Positions 24,836 to 36,073 of a DNA stretch of 64,000 nt are shown in pieces. The first letter of the stretch is position 1. The number at the start of each line of letters is the position of its first letter. This DNA comes from Nectonema munidae (lineage: Eukaryota; Nematomorpha; Nectonematoida; Nectonematidae): NCBI GenBank assembly GCA_030549495.1, contig JAUIRK010000964.1, positions 620,001 through 684,000 on the forward strand. Reading direction: 5' to 3'. The notes beneath the pieces were generated by a model. The model had not been told where the DNA came from. It searched no databases and worked only from the letters and a program-made list of their open reading frames with translations. A program made the position numbers and the translations under genes.

Positions 24836-24960
24836 TATGTCAAACTATGAACAAATTCGTATCGATGAGGAATCGAATCCATAGGCTTCCGTGCTATGTC
24901 CATCATCTCAACCAACCTGCCATACCACCCATAGATTATGCTGTAGGGGATACGTCAAAT
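24836..24960 (-). other. tRNA-like segment with pol III B-box-like motif (copy 1)
   Basis: On the minus strand, GATTCGATTCC matches the tRNA B-box consensus GGTTCGANTCC at 10 of 11 positions. About 40 bases upstream lies TGGCAGGTTGG, similar to an A box. The same segment occurs at 38222-38345 and 45361-45485 (plus strand). It may be the head of a tRNA-derived SINE absorbed by the hAT composite. No full cloverleaf was folded. Confidence 0.35.
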
Positions 24961-25476
24961 TAGTTGTCAAAAAACTTAAGTTATGCTCTAAAATTTTTTA
25001 GTTTTTGTTGAAGCTCTATAACTTTTTCTGATAGACTTTTTTTCCTTAAAAGTTATTATAAATGGCAAATCATTACAAAATGTTAACAGTTATTTTACTT
25101 TTTGTAGATTTTTGTAGCTTGTATCAATTTAGCTTTTAAACTATTTTTGAATGATGCTGAGTAAAATGAAATAATGCGATCTTAATTTTTTGTTTTATTT
25201 TTGTTTGCACAATTATAACTTCGTTTTATACCCTTGCCCCTGAATCAATCACATTTTTTCATATAAACATCGCAGGGTGTCTAGTAGACTCTTTGCCTTT
25301 AGACTACATTCACTCATATAAAACTACCAAACCTTCAGTTATTTGTTTTCTCTATGAATCAAATATCCTTTCATCAATTCCTGTAATGTGCCTGGTAGAC
25401 TACTTCATTTTTCAAATGAAAAGCCTATTCCACCCCCTAACATTTTTGGATTTTTTTAAACTAATGTATATTCGAT

Positions 25477-26031
25477 GGTTGTAGGTAAAAATGCCACCAG
25501 AAAAAATGCCCTTGAAATAAATGCCCCCAATTAAAAAGTAGGAAAAAATGCCCCCTAATTTTTTATTTTCAGGATTTTTTTTAATTATATAAATATTTTT
25601 ATTTGGTACCGTTTTTGAAAGGCTAAATTTCTAAAATTTCTTAATCTATAGGGTTTTTTCTTTATAAAGTTCTTGAAAACAATAGCAAAGGTGCATATTT
25701 GGGGAATGTGTTCTTAAAATCAGTTAAAATACAAATTATATTTAGAAAGTGTTCTGATACACACAAAGTCCAAAAATATTTGCTGTTCTATAAAAAAAAT
25801 TTTGTATTTTAAAAATTGTCGTATGCTGAGTTTTTTAGGTTACTTTAATTAAATTTTAAATGTTTTAGATGAAAAGTTGACTTTTTTTACAAAAAATCTT
25901 TGACATATCTTTTTTAAAAATTTTAATTAATAATTTTTTGTGTTGGGGCATTTTTTCATAATTTTAAATTAGGGGATTTTTTCGGGGGCATTTTTTCCTA
26001 CTTTTTAATTGGGGGCATTTTTTCTGCGCAC
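25477..26031. mobile_element. Nested MULE-like MITE in the composite
   Basis: The element is flanked by a 10-bp direct repeat TATATTCGAT (25467-25476 and 26032-26041). The ends are inverted and rich in AAAAAATGCCCCC: the left part carries GTAGGTAAAAATGCC and CAATTAAAAAGTAGGAAAAA, the right part their complements. A 9-11 bp duplication and GG-starting ends suggest the Mutator superfamily. The homologous segment in composite copy 2 (about 44325-44840) lacks one end. The interior is AT-rich and non-coding. Confidence 0.6.
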
Positions 26032-27500
26032 TATATTCGATATGCAAATTTAATTAAAATATTTTCCCTGGAAGTATAGTATTTAAATTCACCAATTTTG
26101 TAAAAAAAAATATAAGGTTGTCTTATAAATTTAGGACTTTAGGTATGCGCTGAGTACACTCTATTTTAAAGGGTTGCTTGAATATTTGGTCTCCCGTGGT
26201 ATTTCCAGACCACTAATTTTGAAAATTGCAAGAAAAAAATTTCGCCCCCCAATAATTTTGAGGATGTGCGCCCCTGCTTTAGAGGTAAGTTCTTAAATTT
26301 AATCAAAAATTATTTATCTGATAGGAAATGTTATGTCAAAATAAATGGGAAAAATTCAATGATTAATTGTTCAAACAACGGTGTTCCCCAAGGCTCTGTT
26401 CTGGGACCTCTTCTTTTCAACCTCTATGTTAATGATATATTTAACCTTAAGGATGATGATTTCAGTCTTTACTTGTATGCTGATGATTGTGTTATCACCT
26501 ACAAAAGTGTTAACTTAATGAAAGACGTTGATAAAGTAAATTTATTTCTTGATAAAGTTAATAGCTGGTGTATCAACAATGATCTCTCCATCAATATGAA
26601 TAAAACTCAATACATGATATATAATTATAGAGGTCATAGTACTGCATTAAATTTTAAACTGTCTCAAACTACTTTGGAAGAAGTTAAGCCCTATAATTAC
26701 CTTGGAGTTATCTTACAATCCAACTTATCATTTAACATGCACTTTAAAAAGGTTATCAAGGATGTTCAAATAGCATCACATACTAATAAACTACAGTCCT
26801 TACAAAATAGAGCTGTCAAATTCGTTGAAAGTGAACAGCTAGATGTCATTAGAAAAAGATATGGTATTCTTACGATCGAGCAACTTAATCGCATGACACT
26901 TTCTACTTTTATGTACAAAAATCTATTTCTTCCATCTTATTTTTCAAAATATTTTTTAAGTAATTATAGGATACATTCCCACAACTTGAGAAATAATGTT
27001 AATATTTTTGTGAAGCACTGGCCAGATGCTCATATACGCAATAGCTTTCTCGCTAAAGCCATTAATATTTGGAATTGTTTACCTTTGCACATAAGATATT
27101 TACAAAATATAAATCTTTCAAAAAAAACTTAAAACACACTTATGTGGATTAGATTAGCTGATCCATTTCCGTATGATATAATGATTTTCGTTTGTTCCTA
27201 TTATTTTTGGTGGTTTTGCTTTTCTTTTTTTTTGTTTAATACCAATCCAGTCACACATTCGTGATTTCTTCTCAGTCCTACCCTCAAACTTTACTCAAAT
27301 TCTCGCAATTCTCATTTCATGCTGCTCTTTACTTTCACATTAATATTTTTAATTTATTTAATTTTTTATTCAATTGTTCATCATTTGTAATCGCTTAACT
27401 TTGTAAAAATTGTATACTTAAATTATTATCCTCATTTTAACAAATTTGCAAGCTTATAATGTTTAAGGATTTATTATATTATAGAACATATAAACATATT

Positions 27501-28204
27501 GTTTTGTTCGTTTCAAATAATAAATACCTAATTTCGATAATTTTTTCGTCCGCAATTTAAAAGAACTAGATATTGCCTTTATCCTTATTCTTACTCTTAG
27601 TCCTTAAAAATTGTATATTCCTTTACTCTTACTCCCAGCGGTGATTTGAATTATTTTAGCCCTCTTGATAGAACAAATCAGTTTGAATTTTGATTTGAAG
27701 ATAGCTTTATGTATAGAAGATATTTTATTCACCTAATTTTACAGCTGAAATTTGAGTGATGTTCACAGATGATTTTCAAGAATGTTGGTCTATCCTCCCT
27801 TCGATTTTTTTCTAGTTAAGAAAATGTTCTCCTCAACGTTTTTCCGTGACATTCAAGTGTGAACCCATGGGGAACATCAATCCCTAATGTCTGCTCCATC
27901 AGCCTACCTGAGATAATGATCTTCAAGTCGTGAAATTCTGAGAAGGAATCAAAGCTTTGAACAATAAATTTTTCCATTCTTTTTTTTTAACTATTTCAAA
28001 CTATAAATCAAAAAATTACAAAAAGGTTTCTTTAAAAGATATTTTTTCTATATGATAAATTCTATTAAAACCTTATTATTTTGATTGAGATATGATTATC
28101 AATAAATAAAGAATTTTGTTCTGGTTGTGATTGTTTGTATGAAAACATTTCTATTTTAGATTTATAATTTTTCATGTTTATTTATAGTAATTTTTTATTT
28201 TTTC
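27501..28204. other. Intergenic, no gene seen
   Basis: AT-rich DNA with a less AT-rich patch at 27830-27960 that I cannot assign. Confidence 0.4.
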
Positions 28205-30840
28205 ATAGAAACAGGATCTTTCATGTGGGAACTGTTTGCAGATGATTTTCTCCATTGTTTTGTTTGCTTCAAACATTTTCATTATTTATGTGAAGATCTA
28301 TGTTTTATTGAGTATAAACATTTTTCATCTTCAAACTATATATGTATTAAATGTCTAACTATAAATAATAAATTTAATTTTCTACTCCAACTTTTGAAGG
28401 AGGTACCGTACAGTCCAGGATATGAAAAGAAATTTTTTTGTTGGTTTGAACATTTTGCTACGGACGGAAATATACCCAATGACAAAAAAATACGGTAAAC
28501 CTTTTGTTTTTGAACATTTTACAGTAGATTATCCATCAAATATGATCCATGTATCTGATCTAACTCCAATCTCAACAACTCCTGATGGTAATTGTTTTTT
28601 CAATTCCATCTCTATACTTCTTTGTGGTAACGAAAGTTTATCCACTGAACTGAGAATAAAGACTGCAATTGAACTTAACCTATTCAAAGAATACTATATA
28701 AGTGTTGGTTTGGAGAATAATATTTATAAAGTATCAACAGAAATTGATGAGGAATGTCATAAGATTTGTTTTTTTGCGCTCATGGGTTTCTGTATACACT
28801 ATAATGGCTTCATAAATTAATAACCCTTCGATAAATGGTGAAAAAGATTTAGTGTTTGATATTTTAAATCATACGTTTTACCCAAGAAACAAATATTCAA
28901 AATTTGAAAGTTTTAAAATATTATGGACAAATTCCAATTATGTTGAGAGTCAATATTTTATACCCAACCATTTCGTTCCACTTGTTACCTTTACTAATAT
29001 TTCAAATAGTGACATTTTTCTTCTTAATCATCAAAAGAACGCCATGTGTTTGCCTAAGAAGCCGTTGTCAGAACCTTCGTTTGATGTATATAAATATATA
29101 AAGAGAAAAATGGTAAATACCGAAACAAATTTAGCCCTTCCATCTCCTATAATGGAAACAGAACCTCTGAAAAAGAATGAAATAAGAGGATTTTTATCAA
29201 CTTCAGAGGTAGTTGATTTGTTAGAATCACATTCTGAATCCTTGAATTATGTTCCTCAGCATAAAAAGAGAATGTTTTCTTTATTGTTAAGAGAAGCTTT
29301 AAAAATAATAAAAATAGCTTCAACGACAATTGCGGTGCTTGGGTGTCAATGTCCAGTAAGATATATTACTTTATTAAAAATACTAATGGCTTACAAAATG
29401 TAACTAAAATAGAAGGAAAGTTTTTTACACAACGAGGTATTAGGGATGAGTATGAGATAAAAGAAGAAAGTTTGATAATACTGCATAGGTATTATTCCTC
29501 TTTAAAAGTTGCTCCTTCATACAAAAGAAGAATTTCGTACTTTAAACAACATCCAGATAATTTTGTTCATCTTTTCACTCACTGTGTTTATGTCTTATGG
29601 TAATTGTCATCAGAGGGATTTTACAAAGACAAATCCCTCAGTCTTTGAATACGTTAAGGACAAACTTAAAACAGATTCTCCTAAAACTATATATATAAGT
29701 TGTCTCAAGTCAAAAGAAAACATTCCTCGCGATTCAAAATTCATTTACAATTTAAAGTACTCTAATAACAAAAGTCATAATCCTCCAAACCTAGCAGATG
29801 ATTTACAACATGTTATGTCATTGATATCTTCGGATCATCCTTTTATCAAGCGAATGTCTGTGCTGTCTGGTGTTAGCCCAACAATCGTATGCTACACTGA
29901 GAATCAACTAAAACATATGAAAAACTGTATTTTTTTTTACAAAATAGTGCTACATCAGTGTTGAGTATTGACAAGACATATAATTTAAGTTCATGCTTTG
30001 TCACCGTTACTGTTTTTCAATATGAAAATATTGAAACTAAACTGACAAAAAAAACTTCAATTTTTTCTGGGCCAGTTTTCATACATTTTAACTCTACATA
30101 TCAAACATTCAATGAATTTTTCGCATTTTTACATACAAAACTATACTCTGAATCGCTTTATACTTTTCAAAGTTTGGTCATAGGCTTGGACCAAGAACTA
30201 TCTCTACTGAAATCTATTGAATTTAATATTCCTAATGCAAAAATAATCCTATGTACACGTCATTTAAAGGATAATATTATAGGTAATTTGAGAAAAAAAG
30301 TGAATATGAAAGAAATGGAAATAAATAAACTTGTAAATTCACTGTTAGGTACAAAAGGACTAACAGACTCATCTTCTAATATTGAGTTCAACATTAAAGC
30401 TACTGAATTACTCAAAATATACGAAATTGACACGGTTAATTATTTGAAAAAAAATGTTATACCAATTTTAAAAAAATATGTTTTTGACGTACACAGAACG
30501 TTTCCATATATTCCATTTAACTGGAAAAATAATAGATCGGAATCACTCAATCATGTGTTGAAATCAAATATTAATTGGAAACCTAAAAGTATTACCAGTT
30601 TGATACAAATGTTGCACGATCAAGTTTTATATGAAGAAACTATGCTTAAAAATTCTTCCATTGATATAGGTAATTATAAGTTGAAAGAAGAGTTGTCTCA
30701 TTTAAAAAAATATCAAATACGATAACTGAAAGTGAACAAGATAAAATGTATGAAATTCTAATTTCTTATAACAAGGATAAATTTAAGAAGCGTTATTGGT
30801 AGTTTTTTAACAGAAAGAAGGCCTAACTTAGCGATGAAAA
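28205..30840 (+). pseudogene. PHD-OTU-MULE transposase, frameshifted
   Basis: Successive plus-strand frames (28223-28498, 28422-28820, 28852-29403, 29343-29603, 29509-29964 and 29958-30725) make up one transposase-like protein. First comes a PHD-type zinc finger: CGNC near 28225, then HCFVCFKHFHYLC and YICIKC. Next is an OTU cysteine-protease domain with TPDGNCFFNSIS (Asp and Cys) and NHFVPLV (His). Last is a MULE DDE domain: SIDKTYNL (first D), GLDQELSLL (second D), CTRHLKDNI and NNRSESLNHVLK (third E), then NINWKPKS. All catalytic motifs are present, but about five frame changes break the gene. A related C-terminal piece lies at 4029-4572. No terminal inverted repeats were found by eye, so the element ends are not given. 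Confidence 0.7.
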
Positions 30841-31618
30841 TGGCCAAAGAAGGCACAAAAGGTAAATTTAATATAACATTATTTTTCATATTTTTTACTT
30901 TTCTATTTTAGGATTAAAAAGGAAAATATATTGAGAAAACTCTGATTTTTTTTATGTGCATTTTTTGAATAAAGTTTTCTTCAATTTAAGTTATTTTTAA
31001 TAAATATAGAAACTTCTTTAAAATGCATGTTGTTATCCACGCGTTTTATTCCGATGATAACTGAGTTGCAGGGTATCCCGTTTGGATTATTATTTAAGAT
31101 GTCGATGCACAGCGGGTGTGGTCTGTGTCAGTACAAACTAGAAATGTCACTCTATCCTTGTACTTTTTATAGCAAGTTGTACGTTGTTTTATACTAGGAG
31201 CTAGAGTTGTGTCCTGCAGGCACTTAAGAAAAGGCCATTTCCATCTGTTTGGGATTATATCCCTAAGATTCAATAAAGTTTCTCAGTTCTGGTATAAATT
31301 CGACAGCTGCTTTATTATCAGATGACTCGTCTTCTCCGGGAATATCTATTGCTCGGATACCATGATATTGTGAGTCTCCAGTGTATAAAATACTTCTTAT
31401 ACTTGGGGCATATTAGTAATAAACTTTTTTCTTAGATTTGTTGCGCAACGAATCTATAAAATAGGAAGTTATGGAAATAACTCATAAAGTGAAATAAAAG
31501 AAATGAAAATTTTATTTTAACAAAAGATAAATTTATATTCCAAATCTGAATTCATCAAGTTGAGGCTTTTTTTATGAAAAAAAACTCCCAGTAATGTCAT
31601 TAGTTCAAAAAGGGAGTA
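30841..31618. other. Intergenic, no gene seen
   Basis: Includes a less AT-rich patch at 31030-31400 without coding signs or recognisable repeat ends. Confidence 0.4.
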
Positions 31619-33341
31619 ATAAATAGTGGACTACGATTATCCAACAAAACTTGTACATTCGATCTACATTTTTCACTTCAAAAATAATTTTAAATTTATT
31701 AGATAAACATTATACTGACCAATAAAAAAACGAAGATTAATTTATAAAAAAAAAGGAAAAACTAATACTATTTTATAAAAATCTACAAATAAATTTAGAT
31801 TCTGAGAGTAGAGTCGCTTTATAATTGTGCTGGAAATTGTCACATAATATAGGTAAAAATTTGTCCTAATGAAAGGAGCTTTAGTTTAAAATGCATCCCT
31901 TATCTGTTAATTAATGGTATGAAGCCCATGGAAAATAAAAACAGTAAAATGGTATTTCTTAAGTACTTATGATATAAGTAATGTATTCTGAAAGCCCATA
32001 AAAAATGCTTTAATTTGGTATATCGCATGATGCATTTTGTTGAGAAATGTGAAAGTTATAAGCGTTTTAATATTTGACTAAGATTTAAGCTAGGAACACT
32101 ACAAATAAACTAAGCGTACACTAGCCCGATAAAATAAACCACACACGCGTGCTAAAGATGTGGTGTAGCGTATGCGAGATAAGAATTCACTGCGCTCACA
32201 AACGCGTAATGCAACATGTGTTCATCTTTCTTCGCATAATTATGCTCTAAAATCAATCAATAATGTGATTTATTATTCGCACACTGTTGGTATAAATATA
32301 ACGAATGCTCTTCGTTAAAAATTAGAAAGGTTGATCTAAACTAAATAAAAGTAGACTACGATTATCAAACAAAACTCTTACATTTAATCGACATTTTTCA
32401 CTTGAAAAATAATTTAAAATTTATTAGAAAAATATTATACTGACCTATACTACTGACCCATAAAAAGTAAAAAATATATATTAATTTTCGACAGTTTTAT
32501 TTAACTATGACATTTTAAAATGTTAAAAACCATATTCTACCTTTGTGAATATAAAATTTTGAAGAAATAATATATAAACTCATCACGTTAATTATTGGTA
32601 TTTTTTGAAACTAGATAAAAGTTGACTGACCTCACATAAAAGCGGATTTTGGAAAAATAAAAATATATTTATTTGTAAAACCTAGCCTATTTTACCCACA
32701 AAGAGTATAGCTTCAAATCTTGTACATTCGATCAAGATTTTTCACTTCAAAAATAATTTAAAATTTATTAGAAAAACATTATACTGACCTATACTACTGA
32801 CCCATAAAAAGTAAAAAATATATATTAATTTTCGACAGTTTTCTTCAACTATGAAATTTTAAAATGTAAAAAATCATATTTTACCTTTGTGAATATAAAA
32901 TATTGAAAAAATATTATATAAATTAAGAACGTTAATTATTATTGGTATTTTTTGAAACTAGATAAAACTTGACTGACCTCACATAAAAGCAGATTTTGGA
33001 AAAATGAAAATATATTTATTTGTATAACCTAGCCTATGTTAACCACAAAGAGTATACCTTTCCAATGATACCATTTTCATTTATTTTTTTTTTAAAAAAG
33101 ACAGATTATGCTTCAACAAAAAGGTGGTCCGTAATTTTTTCAAAAATTTAGACAAAATTTTTTGAAGTAATGTCCATTTATTAAAATTTTTTAAAACTTT
33201 TGCAAAAATAAATTATTCTAGAGTATGTAGCAAACGATAAGCTTTCTAATGATATATATATCATGAAAAAGAAATATTGAAAAACAGTTTAATTCTTTCT
33301 TCAAATCAAACAAGTAAAAATTTTTACGATTTACACATTTA
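31619..33341. repeat. 1.7-kb direct repeat, left copy
   Basis: The sequence starts AAATAGTGGACTACGATTAT and runs to AAGTAAAAATTT near 33325. It recurs in the same orientation at 36074-37790 at roughly 95% or more by eye. Inside it a ~375-bp subunit (TTATACTGACCTATACTACT, TTAATTTTCGACAGTTTT, ATTGGTATTTTTTGAAACTA) occurs twice, near 32340 and 32715. Another subunit (GAGAGTAGAGTCGCTTTATA) is shared with 35347 and 35600. The ACACACGCGTGCTAAAGATG segment at 32140-32220 is GC-richer. No coding frame of note. Confidence 0.85.
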
Positions 33342-33348
33342 AATATAT

Positions 33349-35282
33349 CTCATAACCTGTACGGTTGAACGCGGGTAGACAACTTGCGTGTTATCTCCAA
33401 CCCGTATATTACGATGATTCTTCTTCAACCTGTATTCTACGATGATTCATCTCCAAACTATATACTACGATGATTCATCTCCAACCTGTATACTACGATG
33501 ATTCATCTCCAACCTGTATACTACGATGATTTATCTTCTTCTCCAACCTGTATTCTACTATGATTCATCTCCAAACTATATACTACAATGATTCATCTCC
33601 AAACTATATACTACAATGATTCATCTCCAACCTGTATACTACGATGATTCATCTCCAACCTGTTTACTAGGATGATTCATCTTCAACCTGTATACTACGA
33701 TCGTTTCTATTCCATGTACAAATAACTAGGGAGACAATGTTCAACTTTCTGTTCACATTCTGCTAGATGTAAGATTTGATATACCCCATTCGGGGAGACG
33801 ATGGTTCATCTACAACCTGTATACCGCGATAATTCATCTCCAGCCTATCAGTTCATATTTTGCTAGATGTAAGATTTGATATACCTCATTCGGGGAGAGG
33901 ATGTTAGATAAGTTATTAATTTTTTCACGATATTAATCAAAAAATATCAAACTTTCTGTTCATATTTTGCTACCTCATACGATGTTACAAAAGTTATTAC
34001 CTATACTTTGCAATTTGCACGATTTTAAATATTATATTTGTCAAATAATTAAAATAAAATTCTGTAATCAAAGAATCGAAAAATATTCTTTAAAAAATCA
34101 AAAAATATCAAACTTTCTGTTCATATTTTGCTACCTCATACGATGTTACAAAAGTTATTACCTATACTTTGCAATTTGCACGATTTTAAATATTATATTT
34201 GTCAAATAATCAAAGAATCGAAAAATGTTCAAATCAAAAAATATTTATTCTTTTTAAATATATCGTTGGCTCCCCTTACTTTTAAAATTGAAAGATAAAT
34301 CTAGTCTTTAATAATTAATTTTTATCAAATTATGCACATACGAAACTAAAAGTAAGGGGAGCCAACGATATATTTAAAAAGAATAAATATTTTTTGATTT
34401 GAACATTTTTCGATTCTTTGATTATTTGACAAATATAATATTTAAAATCGTGCAAATTGCAAAGTATAGGTAATAACTTTTGTAACATCGTATGAGGTAG
34501 CAAAATATGAACAGAAAGTTTGATATTTTTTGATTTTTTAAAGAATATTTTTCGATTCTTTGATTACAGAATTTTATTTTAATTATTTGACAAATATAAT
34601 ATTTAAAATCGTGCAAATTGCAAAGTATAGGTAATAACTTTTGTAACATCGTATGAGGTAGCAAAATATGAACAGAAAGTTTGATATTTTTTGATTAATA
34701 TCGTGAAAAAATTAATAACTTATCTAACATCCTCTCCCCGAATGAGGTATATCAAATCTTACATCTAGCAAAATATGAACTGATAGGTTGGAGATGAATT
34801 ATCGCGGTATACAGGTTGTAGATGAACCATCGTCTCCCCGAATGGGGTATATCAAATCTTACATCTAGCAGAATGTGAACAGAAAGTTGAACATTGTCTC
34901 CCTAGTTATTTGTACATGGAATAGAAACGATCGTAGTATACAGGTTGAAGATGAATCATCCTAGTAAACAGGTTGGAGATGAATCATCGTAGTATACAGG
35001 TTGGAGATGAATCATTGTAGTATATAGTTTGGAGATGAATCATTGTAGTATATAGTTTGGAGATGAATCATAGTAGAATACAGGTTGGAGAAGAAGATAA
35101 ATCATCGTAGTATACAGGTTGGAGATGAATCATCGTAGTATACAGGTTGGAGATGAATCATCGTAGTATATAGTTTGGAGATGAATCATCGTAGAATACA
35201 GGTTGAAGAAGAATCATCGTAATATACGGGTTGGAGATAACACGCAAGTTGTCTACCCGCGTTCAACCGTACAGGTTATGAG
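33349..35282. mobile_element. Perfect-length palindrome (foldback-like element), 1934 bp
   Basis: The left arm is 33349-34284 and the right arm 34347-35282, 936 bp each, with a 62-bp loop at 34285-34346. Start and end coordinates mirror exactly at both tips (CTCATAACCTGTACGG and CCGTACAGGTTATGAG; CTTACTTTTA and TAAAAGTAAG), so there is no net indel between the arms. The 7-bp repeat AATATAT flanks it (33342-33348 and 35283-35289). Each arm holds a 28-bp tandem repeat (AACCTGTATACTACGATGAT, 33395-33700) and a duplicated ~155-bp block (CATACGATGTTACAAAAGTT). No protein is encoded; mirrored 80-codon frames at 33967 and 34422 are readings of the repeat. It resembles Foldback-type elements. Confidence 0.85.
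33395..33710. repeat. 28-bp tandem repeat in the palindrome arm
   Basis: About eleven units of 28 bp with core AACCTGTATACTACGATGAT and CATCTCC. The mirror array is at about 34921-35236. The same repeat with fewer units is at about 55440-55580 in the partial third arm. Confidence 0.85.
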
Positions 35283-35289
35283 AATATAT

Positions 35290-36073
35290 CATTACATATT
35301 AGAGAAGAGGTTTCTAAACTCTTTATACTGAAAAAATATTTCTTCAATATACAAATAAATTTAGATTCTGAAAGTAGAGTCGCTTTATAATTGGGCTGGA
35401 AATTGTCACAGAATATAGGTAAAAATTTGTCCAAATGAAAAAAGCTTTAGTTTAAAATGCATCCCTTATCTCCTTAAATTTAATGCAGTAAACAATAATA
35501 AAAATAATATTTATCCAAAACATATTTTTTTGGAATCAAAGTGTAAATCAAACCCGCATTTAAATTTTGGTTGATTAATTCAAAATCTACAAATAAATGT
35601 AGATTCTGAGAGTAGAGTCGCTTTATAATTGTGTTAGAAATTATCACATAATATAGGTAAAAATTTGTCCAAATGAAAGGAGCTTTGGTTTAAAATGCAT
35701 CCCTTATAAAGGTTGTATCTAATCTAAATAAAAGTAGACAATGATTATCCAACAAAACTCATTATTTCTTCAATGTGGATGTCAAAAATTATAATTATTT
35801 TATAAAAATATAGAAATAAATTTAGGATTAAAGTGAAAAAAAAATAAATTCATGAGATTACTTATTGATAAAAATTGATTAAAACACATATTTTGATCTA
35901 TTTATCTTCTCTTTAAAAATTTATATGCAGTAAACAATAATAAAATAATATTTATCTAAAACATATTTTTTTCGAATCAAAGTGTAAATCAAACCCGCAC
36001 TTCAAAAGAAGTAAAAAACTAATGTTAATATATAAAAAACCGAAAACTAAAATGATTTTATAAAAATCTAAAA
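35290..36073. repeat. Degenerate repeat units between palindrome and right direct repeat
   Basis: Two partial units (TAGAGTCGCTTTATAATTG at 35370 and 35615) and two of CAGTAAACAATAATAAAA (35490 and 35930) show that this is scrambled material of the same complex repeat as 31619-33341. No gene. Confidence 0.7.

Larger units (their letters stand above)
23078..26276 (+). mobile_element. Non-coding hAT composite, copy 1 (left end lost)
   Basis: The right terminus GGATGTGCGCCCCTG ends at 26276 and is followed by CTTTAGAG (26277-26284), which fits the hAT target pattern and is LINE sequence. The left side starts abruptly inside the element at ATGACCTTCGCCCCCC. Compared with copy 2 (44120-47095), about 40 bases including the left terminus are missing, together with a few LINE bases. 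Inside are a small nested hAT MITE (23488-23684), a 42-bp minisatellite (24211-24378), a tRNA-like segment (about 24836-24960) and a MULE-type MITE (25477-26031). No transposase is encoded. Confidence 0.85.
22790..27132 (+). pseudogene. LINE reverse transcriptase interrupted by a transposon
   Basis: The first half (22790-23077) reads SNYRPISIQPFFGKLFEK, NSNQFGFRSNAST and FFLDLSKAFDRINHKLL, the RT finger and palm motifs. The second half (26277-27132) continues FRGKFLNLIKNYLSDR, NGVPQGSVLGPLLFNLYVND, the catalytic LYADD, YLGVILQ and SLQNRAVKF, with the C-terminal end SKKT near 27132. About four codons at the junction and the region between KDVQIAS and HTNKLQSLQN (usually about 60 residues in this family) are lost. 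The hAT composite between the halves is 3.2 kb. The second half is open for 285 codons, so apart from the insertion the copy is little decayed. Confidence 0.88.
22785..27500 (+). mobile_element. LINE fragment 2, split by a hAT composite
   Basis: Reverse transcriptase sequence runs from about 22790 to 23077 and resumes at 26277 after the inserted hAT composite. The coding end is near 27135, and the AT-rich 3' tail up to about 27500 is taken as its untranslated region. The 5' part with ORF1 and endonuclease is missing. The clade looks Jockey/CR1-like, as for the element at 180-4026, but the two are clearly different families. Confidence 0.85.

Noticed and set aside
33395-33710. 28-bp repeats as a possible CRISPR array
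   Set aside because: Units are directly adjacent without spacers and lie in a palindromic element.
33967-34664. Two identical 80-codon frames on opposite strands
   Set aside because: They are mirror readings of the palindrome arms; no domain or composition supports a protein.
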